Shown piece after piece: positions 12,701 through 23,293 of a stretch of 64,000 nt of DNA. Position 1 is the stretch's first letter, and each line of letters opens with the position of its first letter. The notes below the pieces were generated by a model. It was not told the origin of the DNA. It worked only from the letters and a program-made list of their open reading frames with translations, and did not search any database. Source of the DNA: Zopfochytrium polystomum (taxonomy: Eukaryota; Chytridiomycota; Chytridiomycetes; Chytridiales; Chytridiaceae); assembly GCA_025765615.1 (NCBI GenBank), contig JAIVFJ010000017.1, forward strand, positions 372,001 through 436,000, given 5' to 3'. A program made the translations under genes and the position numbers.

Positions 12701-12873
12701 TGAACTAACTCTGCACTGGCTGACTAATCCCACCTTCCAAATAGTTTCGGCACGAGTTAAAGAGTATGATTGTTACGGTTGAATCCAACGTTTTTCAGCA
12801 AGATTCTGCCATTGACCCAACTGCTGCTAAAATCTGGCGAGAGATTAAAGCGGTTGCGGAGCTTTCTGTTTAA
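9752..12873 (+). CDS. NCBP1: Nuclear cap-binding protein subunit 1 (CBP80)
   Basis: Large subunit of the nuclear cap-binding complex, which with CBP20 binds the m7G cap of RNA polymerase II transcripts and serves splicing, 3' processing and export. Twelve exons: 9752-9835, 9894-10042, 10101-10235, 10283-10466, 10523-10705, 10784-10876, 10936-11495, 11546-11739, 11796-12096, 12155-12542, 12596-12694, 12745-12873. All phases agree and give 832 residues, close to the usual 790-870. Landmarks shared with animal CBP80: LPW in the first MIF4G repeat, RFAEWFAHHLSNF in the second, and KSFSH in the third. Introns are 47-78 nt. Start: the first ATG giving the conserved N-terminal helix; a CAG acceptor-like site lies just upstream, so an extra 5' exon cannot be excluded. 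Confidence 0.93.
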
Positions 12874-14065
12874 TGAGCAATATAAGGAAAGTTTAAGCAC
12901 TTTTTTTTGGCCCTTTGAGAGAGTTTGCCGCTTTGTCCCAAGTACCACATGATGTTCAATGCAGCTATGGGACAAGGGTAGCCACGTTAAGTGATGCCGG
13001 CCAAAGCAGCAAGGGAGGAACCGTCCCAGCAGCGGGCCACTGAGGACATGCGAAGAAGCCACTTACCTCGGAAGTCAACATATCCAGCAGAGTTGTGGAA
13101 GTAGAAGGGTTGGACATTGAACTCGCTGCTACTGTTTAGGATGCCCGCCCGCAATATTCCGTGCGTTGATCTGCTGGGGCGGCTCCGTTCGCTCGGCGGC
13201 AGACAACACTGGACGGAGCAGCGCGATGGCGTTTCCCTTCTGCTGCGGCAAGGCCCAACTGCGCCCGTCGTGCCCCTCTCGACCGCCTCGCCCTTGGTCG
13301 CGCCTGCCATGGACCATGCGTTTTATTGCGATTTCCGTCAAGCCCGCCCCAGTACATGAAAAATCGTAAAGCCTTATGACTTGGCTCGTGAGATAGAATT
13401 CGTCCACTACTCGCAAACTGGCTCAAGCAATCCTACACCACGCCGTGTAGACTGAGGAGGGGGGCTTGGATTGAATTTGACTATCACCTCGAATGACCTG
13501 TGTTTCGGGCCTCATTTCGCACAATGCGAGGTATCAAAGAATTACATAGCAAAAAAGGGCAGAATGGCCATCCAGTGTGTGAGAACGGTTGACACAAATT
13601 CCCGAAGTGGCGCTCGGGTTCACAAAAGCTTCACTTGAGCTAATTAGGCTCTCTTAACTTTTACACGGAGATGTCACCATCTACTTTTCTTCATATCATC
13701 GCCCTAACCACTCACTCAAATGGTTGGTCAGGTTGGAAGTTATCATCAGAGCGAGCACCGAACAATAGAAGTGCGGTTGCCTGTGGCGGCGCCGTCGAGT
13801 CGCCGCGCGTCACACCTTTATGGGGGTCGCCTCACGTAGCCCGCCTCCAGAAACACTACGCCGCAACCACACAACCATCTCCCATTCAGCAAACCAGCAG
13901 GAGCAGCAACGACCCATCCTCGGCCCCTTCTCTTTCGAGCGGGCCAATCCCGCCGCGGAGGCGGCACCAGCACTGCCGCAAGCAACGCTGCCGTCCATGC
14001 ACTTGCTCATACTTCCCGTGTTCTCGGCCACCGCCCCGACGGAGCCTGTCGCCATTGACGTCGCA
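12874..14065. other. Stretch without a supported gene
   Basis: About 1.2 kb between NCBP1 and the broken M61 gene. The part at 13130-13330 is GC-rich and open in several frames on both strands, with no frame showing a recognisable domain or consistent splice structure. The rest is AT-richer and has stops in all frames. Confidence 0.4.
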
Positions 14066-15773
14066 ATGACAATGACGTCCCGCTCGCACCAATTCCAACC
14101 GCAGGGCCTGTTTCTGTGGCTTCTGCTCTCGTTCTTTGGCGATGTGCCGTCCGCGCGCTACGACTCCGACACCAACCCGATAGCCACTTTTGACACCGAC
14201 GGCAGGTCCCTCAAGCCTCAAGCTGGTGTACATCGACAAGGACCCCGTCTTTGGGCCGAGGGTTTGGTACATGGACAACCACGAGACGGCGGCCAGCGCC
14301 CTCGAGCAAGTGGTCGTCCGCTTCCTCGCGCCGTACAGGAGGATGGACAACGGCACCCGGTCCGGCGCGGGCATGGACCTCCGCAGAGACGTCTCCGGGA
14401 CCGGCTTGGTCGGCCAGGGATCAGCTTTATTCCGGTCCCTCCCTCGGCTGACGAGGACGAGGACGCCGATCCCGCCTTTGGAGGCGACTGGAACGTCACC
14501 GTCGAGTGGGGCCTCCGCTCCGCACCCGCCCAATCCGCCGTCCACGGCGCGTCGTCGACGCGGCGGTCTCCACCGCTAGCAGGCCCTCGATCGAGCTGGT
14601 CAGTTTGGCCGTCTTTGCCGTCGGCGCCCTGCGCAGGTATCCCGACTGGACGGCTCCGCCGCCGCCCGCTGGCAAACATGCGGCGCCGGGCGAGTTTGCA
14701 GTGTACTGGCTGGAACCGGCGCCCTTCAACGTCACTGCGCTCGCGGTGCGGTCGCACATCAACCACGCGCGCATGGCCTCGTACTTTGATGCCGAGGATG
14801 AGCCGTTCCGTGTATTTTTCCGCCAAGTCGAGGCAGGCTACGGCGGCACGGGCTCCACGCGCTCCTTCCTCGTCGAGTTCAGCGAGGAGTCGGCTGGGTA
14901 CGCCGACGAGCTTTCGTTCGAGGCGCTGCTTTCGCACGAGACGGCCCATGAGTACGCAGTGCTAGACGAAGTGCCCGCCAGAAAGAGGAACCCTCGATGG
15001 CCCATGGACGAGTCTGTGTGGTACATCGAGAGCATCGCCGAGTGGCTGTCCGCGGTGGTCGGAATGAACCCCGATGCGTTTCACCGTGTGGGCGTGGTCG
15101 ACGCCGCTGCTGCCACCGGTCGGCGGCGCGGTTTGAGCCCTCGGCAAGTGATGTTCCAGAAGCTGAACGACCTGGCCCAGGCGTACTACACGGCTCCAGC
15201 TCGTGCGTGCTGGAGCGGTACTTTGACTTGGTACGGGTCGCGTACAGCCGCGGCTTCGTGTTCATCGCCCAGCTGGACGGAACGATCGTGCGAGCGAGGA
15301 ACGGCCTCCACTGCAAGGGCGATGTTGTCCTCGCCGTCCACAGTCGCCAGAAGGAGGGCATCAAATGCACTATTGACGACTTCAAGCAGCTACTTGCGCC
15401 GTAGGTAGGCGCAGACGCTGTTAACGCGGTGTACAAGGCCTTCTTCAATGGGGACTTGATCGTTCCAGGCGAGCACTCGCTCAGAAGGCTTGGGCTGCGT
15501 CGGGTCCGCATGGATTAATGGCGCCGCTTCGAGCTCGGCCACACGATGAAGGCGGCAAGGTCGTCGAGGTGGTGCCTGGCTCGAACGGAGCGGGCTGGTG
15601 TACGGATGGGCGACGAGCTCGTCCGCCAGTGGGGGGTGTGGCCGGTCGAGGACCGGCTTGACGCGACAATGAAGCTAACTGTTTTGCGGGAAGGTAGGGA
15701 GATCGACTTCCAGTGGATTCCGCGGAGCAGTGAGGTCGTGGAGGCGTACGGTTGGGTCGATGCGACTGCCTAG
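14066..15773 (+). pseudogene. Broken M61-like metallopeptidase with C-terminal PDZ
   Basis: Pieces of one protein are recognisable in order but in changing frames. They are: a hydrophobic signal-like start (14066 on); a beta-rich N-domain (14190-14420, then 14425-14560); a region with YPDW and FAVYWLE leading to a HETAH zinc motif (HExxH, about 14935) and a downstream WYIESIAEW segment (14560-15190); and a PDZ-like C-terminus containing ERAGVRMGDELV (about 15570-15770). This architecture matches M61-like aminopeptidases with a PDZ domain. At least four frame changes in both directions and two in-frame stops (TAG at 15402, TAA near 15517) break it. No introns of normal size explain the breaks. 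Intact spliced genes on both sides argue for a real pseudogene, though indel errors in this GC-rich stretch remain possible. Confidence 0.72.
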
Positions 15774-17105
15774 TCGATCATTTTCCTCTGGTTACCTTGA
15801 CTTCATTCCTTGATTGACGTAGGGACGCTCATTGAACGTGAAGTATCTCCTGTATGCAGTCTGGCAGGCGGTGGCAACACTGGCAGTGAGTGGCTACTTG
15901 GATAGGGTATGTTTCCTCTCATTGAGCCCATGCCGATCGACTTTGTTCTGGTCGACTAAGAAAACTTTAGGAACAGTATGACTGTATATCAAAACGGGAA
16001 AAGCGGCGTCCATTCCCTGATAATTAAAATACAATAGAAACTCATCACAACCCCACCGATAAAATGCAATTTATGGAGGAAAACTTTGGGCCGGAACTGG
16101 CGTCAGACTGGAACAAGCGAGGCGGGCATTTTCTGACGCAACGACAATACTGTACAAGTGACTTGCTCGCTGGAGCAACTGATCCGCTGAAGGTCAATTT
16201 CATCGATACTGCAATATAGCAAGAAGCCTCTACTCTGGACCAGCAAGGTACTTCATGACCAGTAATAGCTGTTGCTTCGTTAGCACCAACCTCTTGCTCC
16301 GGGTTGAAGAACACGAGCCGGTTTAAACGACAGAGCGGCCTGACAGCGCCCCTCTCCCTCGGCAGACGGCCAAGGCGCCCCAAAAAAGCGGCCCTCCTTT
16401 TAAGCGCCGGGGCCCAGAGGGCGGCCTCTGCTATCACGTACCCCGGCGGCAGCGCCGGTTGCGTCGCTCTCGAGCCACCAGCACAATCACGCCGACACGG
16501 CGCACCAATTTCCTTGTCGTGTCGGTGTCGCACGACGGTCGCAGCAGGCTGAAGAATGCGCCCGCATTCCGCGGCGCAGGCCATTTGCAGCACCGTCGAA
16601 ACGGGTGTAGGAGGGCGCGGCCGTGCGGGAAGAACGGCGTGCGGTTGCGCCGGGGTTGCGGCGGTTGCGGTGTTCGTCGGCGGTTTGCACTGATATCCGA
16701 CACGAAGGCTGCGCAGAATTTTGAAACACTGCCGCAGCGAGAATATTTTGCTTCAAACAGAATAATAAATTCAGTATAGTTGGGCTATATATCTTCCTTG
16801 ACGTTCCAGTTCCGCAACCCCCTCGCTCTCCTCGCTTTTTCTTCCTCCATCGCTTTGTCTGGTGAAGGGGTCCGGTTACTTCCAAAACTCGCGGCGGTTC
16901 GCGCGGGTGGCCGCTTTTGCTGCTCAAGCGTTGGAGCTCTTTGTTGAACTATTTGTGGTGTGGGGTCTAAACGAAGACAGTGGAACACGTTCAGGTAAAT
17001 TAATACAAGCAACTGTGCCAAACGAACCTGTGGATGCAGATCGCCGGACGAGCGCTAGGTTCTGCCGCGTTAGATGCCAATCAATATGGAGAAGAGATCT
17101 CACTC
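15774..17105. other. Stretch without a supported gene
   Basis: About 1.3 kb between the M61 remnant and the end of the CCDC57-like gene. It contains an exon-like island at about 15822-15909 and a GC-rich segment (16320-16690) that is open on both strands without a recognisable product. Confidence 0.4.
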
Positions 17106-19472
17106 TCAACTTTGAGTTCCAACAGTGGCGCTCTGATGAAGTGGTTTGACGGCCTCCCGGAGCTCTGCTCTGAGGAAGTTACTGATGTCGATAAGCTTTA
17201 CCCGTTCCGCCTTCAAGGTGGCGTTTTCAGCGGCAGCCTGATTGCATCTTCGACGGAGATCCGAGATGACTTCGTTGAGTTTAAATTGCGCGTCGACTTC
17301 GCCTGTTTGCTTTGGAGTCTCGGCTTTCTCCGATAGGAGCGAGTCGATGAGGGATTGCTTCTTTGCGAGGAGGACACTCAGTTGCTGCACTTGCTCGTTT
17401 GCGGACAGAGCCTCTTGATAAAAATAATTCTGACAACCGTTTCAGCCAATGTTTAGTGTTTGGACAACGTACGCGCTGAGGACCAACTGCCTCTGCTGAA
17501 ACTCGCTCCATTTCTTCCCGCATTTGTCGAACCAATGCGCGTAGGCTTTCGTTCTGGATGACCGAAGATGAAAGCGTCAATTCGAAACAAGATGAAGCTC
17601 GAGGCTTGACGGGACCTCCTGCTCCAATTCAGCGGCTCTTCCAGTCAGCTCAGACAAGAGGCGCTCCATTTCATTTGAGTCGGCGTCAGTTGTTTGAGAA
17701 GAGTTGTCAACGGATTGCTTGCTGTGAAGGCCACGTAAAAGCTGGAGAAGTCAAATAAGTGCAATATGGTGGTAACGTGTTTATACCTTCACTTCCGCCT
17801 CTAATTCCTCCTTCTCTTTCAAAAGACTTCGAATGAAATTTGCGCTCTCTTTTTCCTTTGAGACCGCCATTTCTGCCATTCTCTTTTCGTTGTGCAGGCT
17901 AACTGATCGAAGGGACTTCAACAGAATATATCAATCTCAGCACCTGTACCTTCAATTAACTCATGACGCAATCCAGCCTCCGTGTTGGCGCGATGAACGA
18001 TTTCCGATTCCAGTTGCTTCATGACCTGATCTTTGTCGATGAGGGCATGCTTGAGTTCATCCACCAATTGAAACTGTTCTGAGGATCTGGCTTTTAGCGA
18101 AAGTAGCTGTATTTGATGTTATCAGGAGGGTTACTTATTTTTTTCTTCTTCTGTGTACATTTTACCTCCTGGTGAAGCGTTGAAATGCTCTTTTTATACT
18201 TCGCTTTCAAGTTGCTTTTGGATTGTTTCGCATGGGCATGAAGCTTTTCGATCTGCCACCAGCCTATTCAGATGCGTCGCCAAAAATCGGGAAGTGAGAC
18301 ATCTTACGTCTTCTCTATAGCCCTCCTCTAGACTGATGATTCTTTGCTGCGCAGCAGCCAGATCCGCGGTTAATGCATTCAAACAATCATCCTTCTCTGC
18401 TGCCTCGGACCGCATGATGTGGAGCTCCTCGGCAAAAGCCCGCTGATCTTCCTTCCGCAAGTCATCTAAAACTAGAGTAGCTTCAGACTGCCGGTGAAGC
18501 TCTTCTCGCAATTGCTGATTCTCAATATCAAGTGCCTGATGCAGGGTAAGAAGGCGATAGTTTCGGAAAGTCCTACTTTCTGCTTGCATTGAGCGTCTCT
18601 CTCAGTTTCAGCACTTTGCGCGTCCGCTAGATACCGCAATCTGTCCATTTCTGCTTCGAGCTTTGCAAGCTTTAGACTTCTCGAAGCGTTTGCCTCAACT
18701 AAAGAAACCTTGTTGTTCAGTGCCTCCAATTCCGCGATGCGAACAACTGCAGCCTTGTGCTCATCTGTTACAGCCCAGTATTTTTCTTTTAGCACTCTTT
18801 CCGCGTATCTTTGTGAAAGAAGCCTCGAGTTAAACGACCATTATCCCTTCTCCACATCGCACCTTATCTCTTCAAGTTCCTGCTCAAGAGACTGAACTTT
18901 GATGCTCATAATCAGTTCAAGCTTTTCGCGCTCCTCTTTTTCTTTGCGCTGCTGTTCGTCTGCTGCCTGAGAAGCTGCCTTGGAACGTTCTTCAGCGGCT
19001 AAACTACAAAGTAGGGCATTCCACCTCGTGCTCACGGCGCAACCTCTTCAAAATCTCGTCCTGCTGCTGTTCTTGCAGCAATGCCGAGCTTTTCGCGCTC
19101 GCGAGCTCCGACGTTACATCCGAAATATGAATGCGCAATTCGGATAGCTGTGCGTCTCTGTTTGCGGGAAAAGGTAAAGTGTTGAAAACTGGCGAAGCGC
19201 GAAAGTCTGCTGGTTGTGCCACCCCCAACACACCTTTCTAGCAGATCAGACTTCAACGCGGCGACCGCGGCCTCGTAGCTTGCCAGCTCGGCGTCCCGGT
19301 CCTGCAGCAGCTGGAGGTTGTACAGAAAGTCTTCCTTGAGGGCTGCAAGGTCGCTTCTGAGCCGTGCGGACTCGTCGTCTCGAGCCTGCAGCGACTCGTC
19401 CAGCTTCGCGAGCAGTGCCTCCATCGCGGCCTCCTTGTCAGCCAACGCCTCTCGAACGAGCTTGGCGATCAT
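17106..19472 (-). CDS. CCDC57: CCDC57-like coiled-coil protein (centriole/cilium)
   Basis: Multi-exon minus-strand gene. Start codon at 19472; first exons 19472-19234, 19157-19025, 18978-18863, then at least six more down to a stop at 17106. Exon 1 carries KEDFLYNLQLLQDRDAEL, which matches the N-terminal signature of vertebrate CCDC57 (EDFVYNLQVLEERDLEL). Everything after it is long heptad-repeat coiled coil rich in Glu, Lys, Ala, Leu and Arg. CCDC57 is known as a microtubule- and CEP63-associated protein of centriolar satellites and cilia. In a fungus with a SAS-6 gene in the same window a basal-body role is the natural inference. Estimated length is about 600-650 residues, shorter than human CCDC57 (about 915). 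The exon 2/3 junction uses a 46-nt intron. Later junctions were read less carefully. Confidence 0.78.
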
Positions 19473-19890
19473 GCTCAACAGTGGTCAGCCAGGTCAAATC
19501 GATGCTTCGATAACCGGTATGGTAGACGTTTCTTCGATGGTGGAGCGAAACGCGTGCAGGACAGGTGCCTGCGGTGATGTTGGAGACGGCAGGACAGCCG
19601 TCCGCGACGGGTTGCTCGCGAGGCAAGGTTATGACAATCAAGAACAGGTGGGCGGTGCCACCTCAATCAATCCTAGTGTAAATTTCAAGGCCCGACGATT
19701 CAACTGACACACACAAGGTGAGACGCAGTCAAACACAGGGATTGCAGAACCTCCCACTTTATTATGTCGGTATAATATCATCTTTGGTCAATTCAATGGC
19801 ATATTCATGGAGAAAGAGGAGCGACATGGACCGAAAACAGTCAGTTCACCAAAGCTACTTCAAATCTCTGAAGACCGACCCACCCAAGCT

Positions 19891-22243
19891 TTAATCTAAC
19901 CTCGTAGTTTTTACCCGCGACAGCGCTGGGGAAGCGCTATCCTTCGAGGTCCATCGCGACACTGAATCGTGAGCTTCGCGCAGGAAGCTGCCATTTCAAA
20001 GGGCGCGGTGGGAAAGCATGTCAGTGAAGCAATGGACGACGGAACTTAAATAGTTGCATATGCATCGTCACGCACCTGACAGAGTTGTGAATTGTAGTAC
20101 CTCCCAAAACAATTCTGACACCAGGATTTGATGCATTCAGTCGTTGCACTTCACGGGCCTCCGCAAATGTTGTTCCGCCAATCATAAAGACAATAATGTC
20201 TTGAGGCCTAATGCACAGAGTTTCAGCATCGCCGCACTTGAACAACAGGAAAGAGCATTACTTGTCTCGAGAACCGCTCTCAATGAAAGGATAGTTATCG
20301 GTTTTCAGTTTGCCTTTAATAAAGTCTGTGAGGACGGTCACCACCTGAGGGCTGTGCTGCGTGTACACATTTTCTACACCCTTTCGCGCAAAGAAGAGGT
20401 CAAGACGGAATCAATATTAGGGACAGATGCACGTATACCTTGAGCCCTTTGAAAACATTCTTCGTCCGGGCTAGAATATCTTGATTCGCGAATAAGTCGT
20501 CCATGCGCACGTCGGCGCCAGCGTATTGAAGAATCGTGTCGATGTACGACAGCTTCTTTTCAGGCATTCCCGATTTACGAAGAGCTTCAACCAAAACGAC
20601 GGTTTGATTGGACGATGACTTTTCGTACCGCAGAGCGTACAGGATGACAAGACGTATTTTCTCCTCATCCAACAATCTGCTTTCTCCGAGTAGCTTCTGC
20701 AGTGTCTTAAACCGAGGTTTAAAATAAATGCCTGTTTCGCTGCCTCAGAGCCAACCTACCTTGAAGTCCGAATTGTGGTTCTCCGATACGGCCAAGCTTT
20801 GTTCCAACTCACTTGCAGCAAGCAAACCCTCTTTGTCCACCCTCCTACTGAGTTCCCCCACCAGAGTGACGTGCTTCGTGACGTTTCCCGAGAGTTTCCG
20901 GAATTCAGGGTAGTCCTCCATGAACTTTTTCATGTCCGCGATGCTTTCAATGTTCATGCTGCTCTTGTGCTTAGATTGGTACTCGTCGACGTAGCTTTTA
21001 ATGTTTGCGCCGAGGTCACCGAGATTAAGATACATATTGTTCTTGTAAAATGGGTCCGTTTCCGGGCTAAGAACAATTTCACGCAGCTCGGGTCTGCTTT
21101 CGCCGATTGAAGACATATCTACGCGTCCGTTGGTGATGCCGAACAGCTCGTGGACCATGGCTTGATATGTCCATTGTTGCAGCAAGGGAGTTACTGGATC
21201 GTTCCGGCGATCAAGAATCAGCAGAATCGGCGGAGTATCGGTTCGTCGAAAGTCAAACAGCGGTCCTTCTTGCTGAATTTGGTACTAAACGCGTACTATC
21301 AGCTGGTTTGGCCAAGAGGCACAGCCTGCAGTCCACGTACCGCGACTTCCGCGGCGAGTTTTTTCGCAAGTGATGACGTTCTTGCGTAGCGTATGAGTGG
21401 CTTCTTTTTTAACGCCAACAAAACAGACAGAAGGCCTTCCGTGACTCGGGAAAAAGTGCGGCTGTCCCATGTTGAAGAGTTTTCAATGAAAAGAGGGTTG
21501 GCTGGGCTAGTGATGTTGAGCGAGAACAAGTCAGAGTTGACAGCCAAGAAGTCGGCGAAATACTCCTGCCACACAAAGTCTGTTTAGTGTCAATTCTTGC
21601 GCGATCGTTTAGAGGCCGTTACCTGGACTTCTCTCACACATTCGTATTCATCCGCTTCTGCTAATCGTTCCAAAGAGGACTTTTTGATCGCATTGCTGAA
21701 GTCTTTTGGGACGGATCTTCAGCAAATCCGCCATTATGCCGCACCACCCTTCGATCTTACATAAGTAGTAGTCGCCGTAACTGGGATCTCTAAACTCCTC
21801 GACCAGAGCTTGGACCGATTCAGGGGACGGTCGCACGAAGACGATACACTTCAAGTGCTTCATCTTTTCACGCGACTTGTTGTCGACACGATCGATCAGG
21901 TAAACCTCCTTTGCAAGAAGCTGAGACTGAGTAATCACGATCGAGATGATTGGAGTCTTCGAGCAGGAGGACAGAGGTCAAATCTCGACGGATGTTGAGC
22001 TTTGCAGCCTCACCGTTTCCGAATCCACCAAGAGCACCTTCATGCCGGTCACCTCTTGGACGATCTTGTTCAGATAGAACTTAAAGAAGTGGGGGTGCGG
22101 GAAATGAGATCTGCAGCTGACCAACGGTTGGATCGAAGAATCTCTTGCTAGGAAGGCGCTTCGATTGGATCGCGTCTGCTCTCTCGTGCACTCTTCCGTC
22201 GGATGGCTCGCTCTCGTACCTGCACTCCCTTGATGACGTCCAT
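19891..22243 (-). CDS. VPS45: VPS45, Sec1/Munc18-family vesicle fusion protein
   Basis: SM protein that binds Tlg2/syntaxin-16-type SNAREs and drives fusion at the TGN and endosome. Exon 1 (22243-22220) encodes MDVIKGVQ. Following exons (22079-22014, 21956-21761 and others) give the KVLLVDSET strand, [45 protein letters not shown], then [16 protein letters not shown] and [13 protein letters not shown] segments, all diagnostic of VPS45. A 54-nt intron joins ESGSRDK to PQDII. The last intron (20075-19988) leads to an exon encoding SFLREAH and a basic tail, stop at 19891, matching the SFLEEV C-terminus of human VPS45. Start chosen because MDVIKGVQ aligns with the usual N-terminus. Confidence 0.93.
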
Positions 22244-22562
22244 TTTCGAGAACAAAATTGTCGTGCCACAGATTTCCAAGCCACCGCTGGCGTAGGAGAC
22301 CCATTTTTTTTGCGCTCAAACGAAGGACATTACGTTTCATTTATATTCATTACCGTAGTCTCTCATACGAAGAATACATTGCTGCCTACCTATGAGTGAA
22401 AATTCTATTCCCATACTTCCTGTCCCCACCTTTCGAACTTCAAGTGGCTGTCCGTATTAAGCGCTTCAGTCTGCATGACAGGTGGCGAGGGTTGTGGTAT
22501 CCATTAAACACGAAGAAAGCACCGCTTATGGAAGCCGTTTGAAACAACAGAGAGAGAGAGAG

Positions 22563-22565
<3 letters not shown>

Positions 22566-22597
<32 letters not shown>
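22566..22597. repeat. (GT)n microsatellite
   Basis: About 16 uninterrupted GT units, directly preceded by a short (GA)n run from about 22551. Confidence 0.95.
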
Positions 22598-22598
<1 letters not shown>

Positions 22599-22856
22599 TG
22601 TGCGTGTTCGTCTGTGGGTGTGTGCCCAGAGTGGCATGTGAGAGTTTATTTTGACGGCCTGCTGCTTGGGGCGGTTTCTCCAAAGCCTTGTGCGCTCCCC
22701 CTGATGTTGCCTTGCACGTTTGCGGAATTCGTTTGTTCTGTCGTCGCCATTTTTTTTTTTTCCCACAAGTTGGGGGGGGGGAAAGCCGCGGCCGAGAGCG
22801 AGACACACCCCCATCCAGCGCAGCGCAGTAATTTTTCGTGGTATCCAACATCCGAG

Positions 22857-22867
22857 CAGAGAGAGAG

Positions 22868-22959
<92 letters not shown>
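22857..22959. repeat. (GA)n microsatellite
   Basis: About 50 GA units with one GC interruption near 22869, giving a strand-asymmetric purine tract of about 100 bp. Confidence 0.97.
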
Positions 22960-22960
<1 letters not shown>

Positions 22961-23293
22961 CAATGGGACAAGACAGGCAGGCGAACACAAAGTATGCAAG
23001 TTCCACAAAACAGCAAAGCAACAAGGCAACAACAACAAGCAACGAAAACATACCCGACGTTTGAATAAATAAATACAAAGGTCCCTCCCTGCCCCTTGCA
23101 CCTTCATCCCCCTCTTGCCGTCGCTCACAGGCAGACAGACCCCACATTGCAGTCCCCCCACAGGCCCCCCCCCACCCACACGCACCCCAACCAAAAACTC
23201 AATCTGCTCAACACAAGGGCGCGCGTCGCAAGCCCAGGGAATAAAAAAAAAAAAATAGAAAAAGGAAAAAAAAGTGATAATTACTCGGTCGCG

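Larger units (their letters stand above)
22244..23293. promoter_or_regulatory. Divergent promoter region between VPS45 and the ABCA transporter
   Basis: About 1 kb separating two divergently transcribed genes. It holds two dinucleotide microsatellites, a G-run near 22773, C-runs near 23160-23170, and an A-rich block at 23243-23275 just upstream of the ABCA start codon. Frames open across the (GA)n tract on both strands are repeat artefacts. No individual promoter motif could be assigned. Confidence 0.45.

Noticed and set aside
12987..13426. Several overlapping minus- and plus-strand open frames of 80-107 codons
   Set aside because: GC-rich sequence open in several frames with no domain, consistent splice site or conserved motif.
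16045..16927. Minus-strand frames of 182 and 146 codons
   Set aside because: Composition is Arg/Ala/Cys-rich and irregular, as in shadow frames of GC-rich DNA. No motif was recognised.
20021..20075. A VPS45 C-terminus reading straight on to a stop at 20021
   Set aside because: Splicing from 20076 to 19987 gives SFLREAH and a basic tail that align with the known VPS45 C-terminus, so the spliced end at 19891 was preferred.
22838..23068. Long open frames of alternating Glu-Arg or Ser-Leu across the region
   Set aside because: They are translations of the (GA)n microsatellite, open on both strands because the repeat contains no stop.
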